Origin: Acidimicrobiaceae bacterium
Lineage (GTDB): Bacteria > Actinomycetota > Acidimicrobiia > Acidimicrobiales > Bog-793
Assembly: GCA_025463965.1 (NCBI GenBank)
Contig: JAODBN010000087.1
Location: 1 to 14,013 of the forward strand
Length of the DNA stretch: 14,013 nucleotides
Reading direction: 5' to 3'
The notes under the pieces were generated by a model. It had not been told where the DNA came from. It saw only the letters and a list, made by a program, of their open reading frames with translations, and searched no databases. Below, piece after piece: positions 1-7,332 of this stretch. Positions within the stretch are counted from its first letter, which is position 1. Each line of letters begins with the position of its first letter. The translations under genes were made by a program, and so were the position numbers.

Positions 1-2
1 AA

Positions 3-1154
3 GAGCCCACGCGCACACCCTCACTCTTCGACGACGTCGACTCCGCCGTTCAGCTCGAGGACGAGGGCTGCGAGCTCGTGGAGGTGGCGGCCGGCTGGGT
101 CGCCGCCGAGGCGACGGCCTCGGGCGCTTCCGCCCGCTCCCTCGGACGGATGGGGAGCACACCGACGCACGCCGAGCGGGGCGTCGGATCGGGCGGTGCA
201 CGCCTTGGCTCCTCGCCAGCAGCAGCTCCCCGGCTCGAGCGCTCCGGCACCTCGAGCGCGACCTCGGCGAACGAGGCGTCGAGCGTCACCCCTGTCGCCG
301 CCGAGACCGCTCAGCCGCCCGCCGCGCACGCAAGCGCCAATGTCGAGCCGAGCGGCAGCCGTGAGCCCAGCGGCCGGTCCGCGAGCAAGGTCGGGCGCGG
401 CGCCGGTGAAGACAGCGAGGGGTCCGGAGCGTCCGTCGGCGGCACGGCTGCACCGGCAGCGCCCGCTCATGCCGAAGCCATGGCCGACCAAGCTCCTATC
501 GCTGAGCTGGACGCCTCGACTGCGCCTCCTGGCGACACCGCGGCTGGTGGCGACACGGCGGCTGCTGGCGACCCCGTGGCTCCTGGTGACTCCGTGACTC
601 CTACCGAAACCGTGACTCCTACCGAAACCGCGGCTCCTACCGAAACCGTGCCGCCGACCGCTGCGCGCGAGCCGGCGGCACCCGCCCCGAGCTCGCCACC
701 AGCGCGGGCGGAGGCGGTCGCACAGGGACCTGCGGCGGCCCGACGGGAGCGCCGGCCGGCGCCGGTGGTCTCCGGTGCCCATCTCTCCGTCGAAGAGATG
801 GCTGCCGCAGTCGGAGTCGAACCAGCGGTGATCGACGAGCTCGAGGAGTACGGCCTGCTTGCCGGGCGCGAGATCGCCGGGGTCCACGTCTATGACGAGG
901 AGGCGCTCGTCGTGGCTCGCCTCGCCGCGGGCTTTCGCCGCTTTGGGATCGAGTCCCGGCACCTGCGAACCTTCAAGCACGCCGCCGAGCGCGAGGTCGG
1001 GCTGTTCGCTCAGGTGGTCACGCCGCTTCTCCGCCAGCGGAACCCCGCGGCCAGAGAGCGAGCTCGCAACGACCTCGCCGAGCTGGCCGAGCTGGCCGCG
1101 GCCCTCCAGGAGACACTCGTGCAGGCGGAGCTGCGAGAGCTCTCGGGAGGGTGA
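3..1154 (+). CDS. ftsR: MerR-family regulator, FtsR-like (5' partial)
   Basis: The frame is open to the left window edge, so the gene is truncated; the N-terminal DNA-binding winged helix expected of the family would lie outside. What is visible is a linker of about 255 residues rich in Ala, Pro, Thr, Gly and Ser, then a C-terminal helical domain from about base 780 (HLSVEEMAAAVGVEP, later FGIESRHLRTFKHAAEREVG and LLRQRNPAARERARND). That domain matches the C-terminal half of the actinobacterial MerR protein FtsR (Rv1828 type), known in Corynebacterium as an activator of ftsZ. A GTG at base 78 is not a convincing start because coding sequence continues upstream of it. The stop overlaps the next start (GTGA at 1151-1154), suggesting coupling to hpt. 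Family assignment is firm on the C-terminal domain; the DNA-binding half is not seen. Confidence 0.8.
   Translation, partial: EPTRTPSLFDDVDSAVQLEDEGCELVEVAAGWVAAEATASGASARSLGRMGSTPTHAERGVGSGGARLGSSPAAAPRLERSGTSSATSANEASSVTPVAAETAQPPAAHASANVEPSGSREPSGRSASKVGRGAGEDSEGSGASVGGTAAPAAPAHAEAMADQAPIAELDASTAPPGDTAAGGDTAAAGDPVAPGDSVTPTETVTPTETAAPTETVPPTAAREPAAPAPSSPPARAEAVAQGPAAARRERRPAPVVSGAHLSVEEMAAAVGVEPAVIDELEEYGLLAGREIAGVHVYDEEALVVARLAAGFRRFGIESRHLRTFKHAAEREVGLFAQVVTPLLRQRNPAARERARNDLAELAELAAALQETLVQAELRELSGG
522..647 (+). repeat. Seven tandem 18-bp units in the ftsR-like linker
   Basis: Seven contiguous imperfect 18-base units run from 522 to 647 without gaps. They encode the hexapeptides APPGDT, AAGGDT, AAAGDP, VAPGDS, VTPTET, VTPTET and AAPTET. 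Units five and six (594-611 and 612-629) are identical in DNA, and unit seven differs from them only in its second codon, showing recent duplication. A decayed eighth unit (VPPTAA) may follow at 648-665. The period is a whole number of codons, so copy-number change would lengthen or shorten the linker without breaking the frame. Confidence 0.9.
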
Positions 1155-1744
1155 CCGAGGCGCCCCGGGCGATCCTCGAGCCGGCGGCGCTGGCGCAGGT
1201 GGTACGGCGCCTCGGCGGGGAGATCTCCGACGACCATCCCGAGGGCGTGGTCGTGGTGGGGGTGCTGAAGGGCGGCGTGTGCCTCGTCGCTGACCTGCTG
1301 CGGGCGGTGACCGTGCCTTGCGTGGTCGATTTTCTGGCGTTGTCCCCCTATGCGGGGGAGCAGACCCGGGTCCGGGTGCTGAAGGACGTCAACGTCGACG
1401 TCCGGGGCCTCGACGTGGTGCTCGTCGAAGACGTCGTCGACACAGGACTGTCGGCGCACTACGTGGTCGGCCTGCTCGAAGCGCGTGGTGCGCGACGGGT
1501 GCACGTCTGCACCCTCCTCGACCGCCCGACGCACCGGATCGTGCCCGTGCCGCTCGCCTACGTCGGTCTCGAGGCCCCGGATGAGTTCCTCGTCGGCTAT
1601 GGGCTCGACGCCGCCGAGCGCTACCGGAACCTGCCCGGGATCCATGCCGTGGACCCGGCTCGTCTGCAAGGCGACCGTCAGGCGTTGGAACGCGAGCTTT
1701 ATGGAGCGACAGCGCCCTACCGGACCGGCTCCAGCGGACGGTAG
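1151..1744 (+). CDS. hpt: Hypoxanthine phosphoribosyltransferase
   Basis: This 197-residue protein is a type I phosphoribosyltransferase of the hypoxanthine(-guanine) class, which converts a purine base and PRPP into a nucleotide in cytosolic purine salvage. The pyrophosphate loop is at residues 37-46 (VGVLKGGVCL), the PRPP-binding loop at 91-101 (VEDVVDTGLS) with the paired acidic residues E93-D94 and D97-T98-G99, and the class-typical purine-side segment is at 146-163 (FLVGYGLDAAERYRNLPG). Length is normal for the family. The GTG start overlaps the preceding stop by four bases; the GGGAGG just before it is too close to be a classical Shine-Dalgarno site, so translational coupling is likely. 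It sits between the two genes that are adjacent in mycobacteria (Rv1828 and Rv1829), which is unusual. Confidence 0.9.
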   Translation: MTEAPRAILEPAALAQVVRRLGGEISDDHPEGVVVVGVLKGGVCLVADLLRAVTVPCVVDFLALSPYAGEQTRVRVLKDVNVDVRGLDVVLVEDVVDTGLSAHYVVGLLEARGARRVHVCTLLDRPTHRIVPVPLAYVGLEAPDEFLVGYGLDAAERYRNLPGIHAVDPARLQGDRQALERELYGATAPYRTGSSGR

Positions 1745-1753
1745 GTTGTCATC

Positions 1754-2257
1754 GTGCTGGAGGTGCGGCTCAGCGCGGTGCAGGTGGACCTTCAGTCCAA
1801 CAACCCGGTCATCCTGCTCCAGGAGAAGGAAGGGGAGCGATCGCTCCCCATCTTCATCGGCGCGCCAGAAGCCACGGCCATCGCCTTCGCGCTCCAGCAG
1901 GTCCCCGTCGCCCGACCGATGACCCACGACCTGATGCGCGAGTTGATCGACGCGCTCGGCGCGCAGGTGATCAGGGTCGTCGTGACCGAGGTCCAGCAGG
2001 ACACGTTCTACGCGGAGATCCACCTGGAGGTGGGGAGCCGACAAGTGCAGGTCTCCTCACGGCCGTCGGATGCCATCGCCCTCGCCACCCGAACGGGCTC
2101 GCCTCTTTTCGTCGAGGACGAGCTGATGGAGATGGCCGGCGTGGTGCTCGAGAGCGACGAGCCCGAGGAGGAGGAGTCCGAGGAGCTCGTCTCGCAGTTC
2201 CGCGAGTTCCTCGACGACGTCAGCCCGGAGGACTTCGGCGGTAGCTCGCCCGGTTGA
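1754..2257 (+). CDS. DUF151 / bifunctional nuclease family protein
   Basis: The 167-residue product has the full DUF151 signature: a strand-rich start, then EKEGERSLPIFIGAPEATAI (residues 24-43), a PMTHDLMRELIDALGA helix (55-70), and SSRPSDAIALATRTGSPLFV (101-120). The C-terminus is strongly acidic (SDEPEEEESEEL, 134-145) and ends with a FREFLDDVSPEDFG segment typical of actinobacterial members. DUF151 proteins are annotated as bifunctional nucleases from plant work, but the role of the actinobacterial ones (Rv1829 type) is not settled. The GTG start is the only reasonable one because a stop of the same frame (the hpt TAG at 1742-1744) lies just upstream; a weak GGTAGG overlaps that stop. It follows hpt by nine bases, so it is probably co-transcribed. 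Confidence 0.88.
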   Translation: MLEVRLSAVQVDLQSNNPVILLQEKEGERSLPIFIGAPEATAIAFALQQVPVARPMTHDLMRELIDALGAQVIRVVVTEVQQDTFYAEIHLEVGSRQVQVSSRPSDAIALATRTGSPLFVEDELMEMAGVVLESDEPEEEESEELVSQFREFLDDVSPEDFGGSSPG

Positions 2258-2286
2258 GCCGAGCCGGCGCGAGCACCGATTCGCGG

Positions 2287-2317
2287 TCCGCCGGCGGAAG
2301 CTCAATGCGGTTCCGCC
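2287..2317. other. Inverted repeats between the DUF151 and merR genes
   Basis: A perfect 12-base palindrome, TCCGCCGGCGGA, lies at 2287-2298. Its right half can instead pair downstream: GGCGGAA (2293-2299) is complementary to TTCCGCC (2311-2317) across an 11-base loop. No T-run follows either form, so this is at best a weak terminator or a regulatory structure between the first transcription unit and the merR promoter. The rest of 2258-2343 shows nothing recognisable. Confidence 0.35.
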
Positions 2318-2351
2318 AGGAAGCTCGCGGGCAACAGCCGCCTTGTGGTCG

Positions 2352-2380
2352 TTGACCTGCGCCGAGCGGCGCCGTACCCT
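2352..2380 (+). promoter_or_regulatory. Housekeeping-type promoter for the second merR gene
   Basis: TTGACC (2352-2357) and TACCCT (2375-2380) are separated by exactly 17 bases, a good fit to a vegetative sigma factor. Transcription would begin near 2387, leaving a leader of about 60 bases before the ATG at 2450. A short inverted repeat CTAC-N6-GTAG at 2383-2396 lies across the predicted start point and could be an operator, perhaps for autoregulation, but this is inference. Confidence 0.5.
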
Positions 2381-2449
2381 TGCTACAGCGACGTAGTTAC
2401 GCGGCTGTCAGCCCGGGGTCCCCGGGGCGGCCCGAGCAAGGCGGTGGAG

Positions 2450-2953
2450 ATGACGAGCGACGAGGCGGTCCACCCGGGCTACCGGGGACCTCAGGTCTGC
2501 AAGATCGTGGGCATCACCTATCGCCAGCTCGACTACTGGGCTCGCACCGATCTGCTCCGGCCTTCGTTGGTGGATGCGCGCGGCAGCGGCTCGCAGCGCC
2601 TGTACTCCTACGCCGACCTGCTCGAACTCAAGGTCATCAAGCAGCTGCTTGATGCCGGGGTGAAGCTGCAGCAGGCCCGTCGGGCCATCGCCTGCCTGCG
2701 GAACTCCGGCGAGGACCTGGCGGCGGCCAACCTCGTGCTGGCGGGGGAGGGGAGCGTCCTCGCCCGCAGCGGTGAGGAGATCGTCGACCTTCTCCGTGGC
2801 GGCCAGGGTGTCTTCAACATCGTGCCGATGGCAAGCGTGGTGGGCGAGCTCGACGCCGCCATCCACGCGTTCGCCGAGCCGGCCACCGTGCCGGCGACCG
2901 CTCCCGAGGAGATCGCAAGCTCGATGCCTGTGCGCCTTGCCGAGGGAAGCTGA
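2450..2953 (+). CDS. MerR-family regulator, ResR/Rv1830-like
   Basis: A 167-residue MerR-type transcription factor. Residues 11-80 form the DNA-binding winged helix, with YRGPQVCKIVGITYRQLDYW (11-30), ARTDLLRPSL, then the GSGSQRLYSYADLLELKVIK wing segment and a helix LLDAGVKLQQARRAI. The C-terminal half (AGEGSVLARSGEEIVDLLRGGQGVFNIV) matches the conserved tail of actinobacterial Rv1830-type regulators, linked in M. tuberculosis to growth and cell-cycle control and named resR or mcdR. A longer reading from 2345 is unlikely: it begins upstream of the promoter at 2352-2380 and adds 35 non-conserved residues. A GTG two codons upstream at 2444 is an alternative start. AAGG at 2438-2441 can serve as ribosome site. 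The short gap before the next gene suggests co-transcription. Confidence 0.88.
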   Translation: MTSDEAVHPGYRGPQVCKIVGITYRQLDYWARTDLLRPSLVDARGSGSQRLYSYADLLELKVIKQLLDAGVKLQQARRAIACLRNSGEDLAAANLVLAGEGSVLARSGEEIVDLLRGGQGVFNIVPMASVVGELDAAIHAFAEPATVPATAPEEIASSMPVRLAEGS

Positions 2954-2961
2954 GTCGAGTC

Positions 2962-3375
2962 GTGCGGCGTGTCCGGCTGCCTGAGGAGAAGCACCCCCGG
3001 GTGGGCCGCTTCGCTCATCCCTCGGAGGCCAAGCTCGCCGAGCTGCTGGATTTCTACGGGGTCCGCTACGAGTACGAGCCGGTGGAGTTCACCCTCGCCT
3101 GGGACGAGCGGGGTCGTCCGTGCTCGGCTTTTCGGCCGGACTTCTACCTGCCCGACGAGAATCTCTTCCTCGAGCTGACCACCTTGCGCCAGGACCTCGT
3201 GACCCGCAAGAACCGCAAGCTCCGTCGCCTCGCTGAGCTCTATCCCGAGGTCCGCGTGAGGATGCTCTACCGCCGTGACTACGCCAACTTGCTGCTGAAG
3301 GCGGACCTTGCCGGGCTCGCCCGGCGGGCGAACCAGACGGCGCTCGCGCACCGTCCCGAGCAGCGCACCGCTTGA
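2962..3375 (+). CDS. Small PD-(D/E)XK-nuclease-like protein
   Basis: A 137-residue cytosolic protein without signal peptide or membrane segment. Its layout resembles the PD-(D/E)XK nuclease fold: an N-terminal helix with E22 (SEAKLAELLDFYGV), a strand pair, then FRPDFYLP (57-64) carrying candidate metal ligand D60, LFLELTT (68-74) carrying E71, and a basic helix VTRKNRKLRRLAELYP (80-95) followed by VRVRMLYRRDY. The usual final Lys of the motif is replaced by Thr (ELT); K83 or K86 on the next helix might substitute. I assign only the fold; substrate and activity are unknown. The GTG start is eight bases after the merR stop, with GAGGGAAG at 2942-2949 as a somewhat distant ribosome site. Its stop overlaps the start of the next gene. 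Confidence 0.65.
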   Translation: MRRVRLPEEKHPRVGRFAHPSEAKLAELLDFYGVRYEYEPVEFTLAWDERGRPCSAFRPDFYLPDENLFLELTTLRQDLVTRKNRKLRRLAELYPEVRVRMLYRRDYANLLLKADLAGLARRANQTALAHRPEQRTA

Positions 3376-3878
3376 ACGAGGCGGAACCGAAGGACGCCGA
3401 GGCGGCGGTGCTCGCCGCGGTGAGCAAGCTCGGAATCGACTTTGAAGTGTTCCCGTGCGACGAGGCACTGGCCGATACGGCCGCCTTCTGCGCCGCCTAT
3501 GGCTTCTCTCCGCAGGACTCGGCGAACACGATCCTCGTCGTCGGCAAGGGCGCCGAGCCACGCTATGCCGCCTGCGTGGTCCTCGCCACCACGCGTCTCG
3601 ACGTCAACCGGACGGTGCGCGCCCGCCTCGGGGCGAGGAAGGCCTCCTTCGCCGGCGCTGAGGAGACCCGCGCCATCACCGGGATGGTGATCGGCGGCGT
3701 CACGCCCTTCGCGCTGCCGTCGGAGCTGCCTATCTGGGTCGACTTACGCGTGACCGAGCGCCAGCGGATCGTGCTTGGCGGGGGAAGTCGTGCCTGCAAG
3801 GTTGTCGGCCCGCCGACGCTGCTGATTGCCTACCCCGGCGTCGAAGTCGTCGAAGGCCTGGCGATCCCGGCGGGTTGA
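3372..3878 (+). CDS. YbaK/EbsC-family aminoacyl-tRNA deacylase-like protein
   Basis: This 168-residue protein belongs to the YbaK/EbsC (ProX) superfamily, whose characterised members hydrolyse mischarged tRNAs such as Cys-tRNA(Pro) or Ala-tRNA(Pro) in trans. Visible hallmarks are the helix and strand DTAAFCAAYGFSPQDSANTI (35-54), the central GMVIGGVTPFALP (104-116), and LGGGSRACKV (135-144) with a C-terminal GVEVVEGLA. At the place where many YbaK proteins have the functional Lys of a KT(L/I) motif, this one has N52 (SANTI), the form seen in a separate subfamily, so substrate cannot be inferred. The start is TTG overlapping the previous stop (TTGA, 3372-3375), implying translational coupling. 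It is the last gene of the + strand chain. Confidence 0.8.
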   Translation: MNEAEPKDAEAAVLAAVSKLGIDFEVFPCDEALADTAAFCAAYGFSPQDSANTILVVGKGAEPRYAACVVLATTRLDVNRTVRARLGARKASFAGAEETRAITGMVIGGVTPFALPSELPIWVDLRVTERQRIVLGGGSRACKVVGPPTLLIAYPGVEVVEGLAIPAG

Positions 3879-3900
3879 GCGCCCAAGTCTGGAGGGTCGA

Positions 3901-3923
3901 CCCGAGAGCGATGCTGGCTCGGG
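3901..3923. terminator. Possible bidirectional terminator between convergent genes
   Basis: CCCGAGAGC (3901-3909) pairs with GCT-GG-CTCGGG (3913-3923), giving a nine-base-pair stem with a two-base bulge and a GAT loop. It lies in the 54-base gap between the convergent deacylase-like gene and the exporter gene, where a shared terminator is expected. No T-run follows on either strand, so efficiency is uncertain. Confidence 0.4.
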
Positions 3924-3932
3924 CCGGCCTGC

Positions 3933-6251
3933 TCAGTCGACGTGTTCGAGGGTGGGCGCGGTCGTCTCTTCCTTGGGCTCTAGGGGCTGGTCCATGGTGA
4001 GGCGCGAAGGCCACCAATTCCACCGCCCGAGCAGGGCGACGGTCGAGGGCACGAGCAGGGTGCGAACGAGGAAGGTGTCCATCAAGATCCCGATGGCGAG
4101 CCCGACCCCGATGTCCCGGATCTGTCCCGATCCGGGCCCGCTCCCGGCCCCCACGACGAGCACCCCGAAGGTCCCGGCGAGCACGAGGCCCGCCGAGGTC
4201 ACCGTCGGTCCGGTGCGCCCGACGGCGTAGACCACGGCCTCCCGAAGGGGTCTGCGGTGGGCCTCCTCCCGAATTCGGGTCATGACGAGGATGTTGTAGT
4301 CCTCCCCGAGCGCCAACAGGAAGATGAACATCAAGAAGGGCAGGATGAAGGTCAGCCCAGCGTTCCCTGCCAGCTTGATGAAGATCAGCGAGGACAGCCC
4401 GAGCGCAGCGAGGTAGGACAGGGCGACGCTCACGATCAGGTAGAGCGGGGCGACGAGGCTGCGCAACACGAGCGCCAGCAGCACGGCGATGGCGGCGATG
4501 GCGATCGGGATGATCCGCAGCAGGTCTCCGTTCGAGGTGCTCGAGACGTCGTAGAGGGCTGCCGCCTGGCCGGCGACCCCGCTTTCGGACGCACCCACCT
4601 CATGGGCGACCCGCGTCACGACGGCGCGCACGTGCGGCGTGGCGTCGAGTGCGCTCGTCGAGGCCTGACCACCCGCGCGAAGCGTCGCCTCGTACTGGAC
4701 GGTGCGCCCGTCGGGGCTCACGTAGGCGATCGTCGTGCGGAAGGCGTCGTACTCGATCGGGCTCACCTTGCTGCCCGCAGGAGGGCGCGCCGGCAGCGCA
4801 GCGGGATTGCCGAGGGCCGCATGGAGCGCCTGGTAGCGCGCCGGGCTGAGGGCGAAGCCTGAGCCGTCGAGAGGACCGGCCAGCTGGCGGAAGGTCCCCG
4901 AGGCCGCAAGGTCCTTCTCGGCCCGTTGGAGAACGCTCGGGTCGTCGTAGACGGGCTTGGTGAAGTGGAAGACGAGGTTCGCCGGGTTGACGCTCGATCG
5001 GGGGAACTGCGCGGCGACGATGGCGTTGCCAGCGGCGGCATCCGAGCCAGCGGGCGCGTTGAGCGCCCCTCCAAAGCCTGAGGAGTGGTAGGCGAGCGCG
5101 CCGAAGGAAAGGGCACCGAAGAAGACGACTCCGAGCGCGAGCGTGATTGCCGGTCGGCGCACGAGCTGCGCCGCGATGCGGCCCCAGGCTCCCTCGCGCG
5201 CGGGGCCACGCTTTGGCCGTACGGGCCAGAACAGCCCTCGACCGGCGATCGCCAGCAGAGCCGGGAGCAGCGTGAGACCGGCGATCAGCATGACCGCGAC
5301 GCCAAGCGCGAGGGGCAGTCCGAGGTCGTGGTAGACGCCGAAGCTGGCGAACAACAGGCTCAACAAGGCGAAGATGACCGTCCCCGCCGAGGCGCTGATT
5401 GACTCGCCGACGCGCTCGAGGGCGTGGATGACCGCCTCGTGGGACGAGCGGCCGCGGCTCATCTCCTCGCGGACACGGAAGACGAGGAACAGGCCATAGT
5501 CCGTGCCCGCGCCGAGCAGGAGCACGATCAACAAGAGCTGGGTGATCTCGGAGATCTTGAGGCCGTGGACCCCGAGACCGCCGATGAATCGCATCGACAC
5601 GATGAGCGCGAAGGCAGCGGGCAACAGCGTGAGGATCGGTGCGAGCGGGGAACGGAAGATCACGAGCAGCAGCACGAGGATCAGGATGAAGGTGAGGCCC
5701 TGGGTGCGACCACCGGCGCTGTTCGAGCTCTTCTGGTTGGCCACGTTCGTGGCGATGGTCCCCGCGAGGTGCAGCTGGAGCCCTGCCGGGGCTCTCGCCG
5801 AGGCGAACGTCGATCGCAGGCCGTTGGCGAGCGTGGTGAGCCGGGAGATATCGGCCTGGTTGATCCGGGCCGTGACGAGCAACTGGGCCGCCTTGCCGCT
5901 CGGGGAGGTCGCGAGCTCGCGCACAGAGACGACCCGGGACACCTTGCGGGCGGCCGCGGCCTCACGCTGGAGGGCGGCGTTGTCGGATGCGTCGAGGGGA
6001 CGGTTGGTCCGGCCGACCACGATGTTGAGCTGGCTCTCGGTCGTGGAGTTGCCGAGGATCGGATCGAGCAGCGCGGCGGCGCGTGAGCTGGGCTCGGATG
6101 CCGAGAGGAACTGGCTGTTGTCGTTGTTGACCTCGCTCGAGAGCGAGGGGAGAGCCTTGCTGGACACGACGGCGAGAGCGATCCAGAACAGGATCACCAC
6201 CCAGCGGTAGCGCACGACGTTACGGCTGAGTCCAGCGAAGAAGCGGTTCAT
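3933..6251 (-). CDS. MmpL-family RND-type membrane transporter
   Basis: A 772-residue inner-membrane protein with duplicated RND architecture. Each half has one hydrophobic segment (14-30 and 367-386), an extracytoplasmic domain (about 35-180 and 390-575), and a block of five membrane helices (about 185-340 and 578-740). The helix bearing the proton-relay pair is clear in both halves: GTDYGLFLVF with D251-Y252, and GEDYNILVMT with D651-Y652, matching the Asp-Tyr pairs of mycobacterial MmpL3. The family exports lipids, siderophores or drugs using proton motive force; the substrate cannot be told. Length is slightly short for MmpL and there is no long cytosolic tail, only about 30 polar residues. 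GGGAG (6262-6266) lies ten bases before the ATG. The nearest same-strand gene, fliA, ends 229 bases upstream, so a separate transcript is likely. Confidence 0.88.
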   Translation of the reverse strand: MNRFFAGLSRNVVRYRWVVILFWIALAVVSSKALPSLSSEVNNDNSQFLSASEPSSRAAALLDPILGNSTTESQLNIVVGRTNRPLDASDNAALQREAAAARKVSRVVSVRELATSPSGKAAQLLVTARINQADISRLTTLANGLRSTFASARAPAGLQLHLAGTIATNVANQKSSNSAGGRTQGLTFILILVLLLVIFRSPLAPILTLLPAAFALIVSMRFIGGLGVHGLKISEITQLLLIVLLLGAGTDYGLFLVFRVREEMSRGRSSHEAVIHALERVGESISASAGTVIFALLSLLFASFGVYHDLGLPLALGVAVMLIAGLTLLPALLAIAGRGLFWPVRPKRGPAREGAWGRIAAQLVRRPAITLALGVVFFGALSFGALAYHSSGFGGALNAPAGSDAAAGNAIVAAQFPRSSVNPANLVFHFTKPVYDDPSVLQRAEKDLAASGTFRQLAGPLDGSGFALSPARYQALHAALGNPAALPARPPAGSKVSPIEYDAFRTTIAYVSPDGRTVQYEATLRAGGQASTSALDATPHVRAVVTRVAHEVGASESGVAGQAAALYDVSSTSNGDLLRIIPIAIAAIAVLLALVLRSLVAPLYLIVSVALSYLAALGLSSLIFIKLAGNAGLTFILPFLMFIFLLALGEDYNILVMTRIREEAHRRPLREAVVYAVGRTGPTVTSAGLVLAGTFGVLVVGAGSGPGSGQIRDIGVGLAIGILMDTFLVRTLLVPSTVALLGRWNWWPSRLTMDQPLEPKEETTAPTLEHVD

Positions 6252-6480
6252 CGCAGCGGGGCTCCCAGATGGTGGGCGGCGAGGCCGGAGAGAGGACGGC
6301 GGCCGACCTTACCGCTCCCGTGCAGGAGCATCATTTCACCGACAATGGGTCGAGGCGAAGGGATTGCCCTGCCGTGCGTGGCCGATGAGCGAACCGTTTG
6401 CAAGGAGGGAACTTGTTGCGGGTCTTGCGGGTGATCGAGAACTGACGCGCGCTGCGGCTCGGTGAAGCTCGCTAGCTGCT

Positions 6481-7332
6481 CTAGCCCGCTTTGGCTGGTC
6501 GGGGCTCGCCGTCGCCCGTCAGGATGCGGCGCAGCGCGTGGATCGCGGTGGCTTCGATCTGGCAGACCCGGGAGTTGCTCACCCCGAGCATCGCCCCGAT
6601 CTGCTCCTGGGTGAGCCCGGCGAGGAAGTGGAGCGTGACCACCGTGCGCTGACGGTCCGGCAGGCGGGTGACCGCGTCGCGGATCTCTGCCAGCCGCTCG
6701 GAGGCGAGGAGCTGGATCTCCGGCTCCGCCTCGTTGTCCGAGGCGATGAGGTCGATCAGGCTGACCTCCTCGTCGACGTGCTCTCCGCCGACGCCGTGCT
6801 GGAGATGGAGCAGCTGTGCGGACTGGACCTCCGCGAGCAGGTCCGTCCCGCTCTGGCCGTCGACGCCCATCGAAGAAAGCACCTCTGCGGTGCCGGGAAC
6901 GCGCCCGAGCTCGCTCGAAAGGGCGTCCACGGTCGCCCGGTAGGTGATGACCCGCCGCCGCACGGTGCGCGGCAGCCAGTCCAGTCGGCGCAGCTCGTCG
7001 AAGATTGCGCCGCGGACGCGCTTCATGGCGTAGGTCGCAAAGCGCGTGGCAGGGGTCGCCGGCTCCCAGCGGTCGACGGCCTCAACCAGGCCGAGCAGGC
7101 CGAAGCTGCGTAGATCGTCGACCTCCCAGTAGGCACGTACGTTCGCGGGGAGGCGGGAGACGACCGTGTTGACGAGCGGCTCATAGGCGAGGATCAGATC
7201 GTTGCGGGCGCCTTGGCTGCGCTCGGCCCAGAACTTCTCCCACAGCGCTTCGTTGTCGCCACTGCTCGTGGCGGGGCGGGTGACCTCGGGCTGGACTCGC
7301 TCGACCGCGCTGTGCAGCGGACTCCTGGTCAT
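6481..7332 (-). CDS. fliA: RNA polymerase sigma-28 factor (FliA/WhiG type)
   Basis: A 283-residue sigma-70-family protein of the FliA/SigD/WhiG class. Region 2 spans residues 46-125 (LAYEPLVNTVVSRLP, VDDLRSFGLLGLVEAVDRWE, FATYAMKRVRGAIFDELRRL and WLPRTVRRR), region 3 about 126-170, and region 4 about 222-272 with the helix-turn-helix LTQEQIGAMLGVSNSRVCQI (240-259). I chose the ATG at 7332 because GGAGAGGT (7342-7349) sits nine bases upstream, conserved similarity begins after it, and the longer reading from 7473 starts inside promoter-like DNA. Sigma-28 factors transcribe late flagellar genes such as flagellin and fliD, both present here. WhiG, its sporulation homologue in Streptomyces, is an alternative name, but the flagellar neighbours favour fliA. 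No anti-sigma gene (flgM) is in the window. Confidence 0.9.
   Translation of the reverse strand: MTRSPLHSAVERVQPEVTRPATSSGDNEALWEKFWAERSQGARNDLILAYEPLVNTVVSRLPANVRAYWEVDDLRSFGLLGLVEAVDRWEPATPATRFATYAMKRVRGAIFDELRRLDWLPRTVRRRVITYRATVDALSSELGRVPGTAEVLSSMGVDGQSGTDLLAEVQSAQLLHLQHGVGGEHVDEEVSLIDLIASDNEAEPEIQLLASERLAEIRDAVTRLPDRQRTVVTLHFLAGLTQEQIGAMLGVSNSRVCQIEATAIHALRRILTGDGEPRPAKAG

Noticed and set aside
522..647. Direct repeats considered as a CRISPR array
   Set aside because: The units are 18 bases, contiguous without spacers, and lie in frame inside a protein-coding gene.
21..2044. Long - strand frames opposite ftsR, hpt and DUF151, including a repetitive GFGRSHG-like peptide
   Set aside because: They are shadows of clear + strand genes; the repetitive peptide is the antisense of the 18-bp tandem repeat.
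6399..6418. Short inverted repeat with CAAG/CTTG arms downstream of fliA
   Set aside because: Only four reliable base pairs and no T-run, so it is too weak to call a terminator. The rest of 6252-6480 shows no gene or clear signal beyond the exporter's ribosome site.
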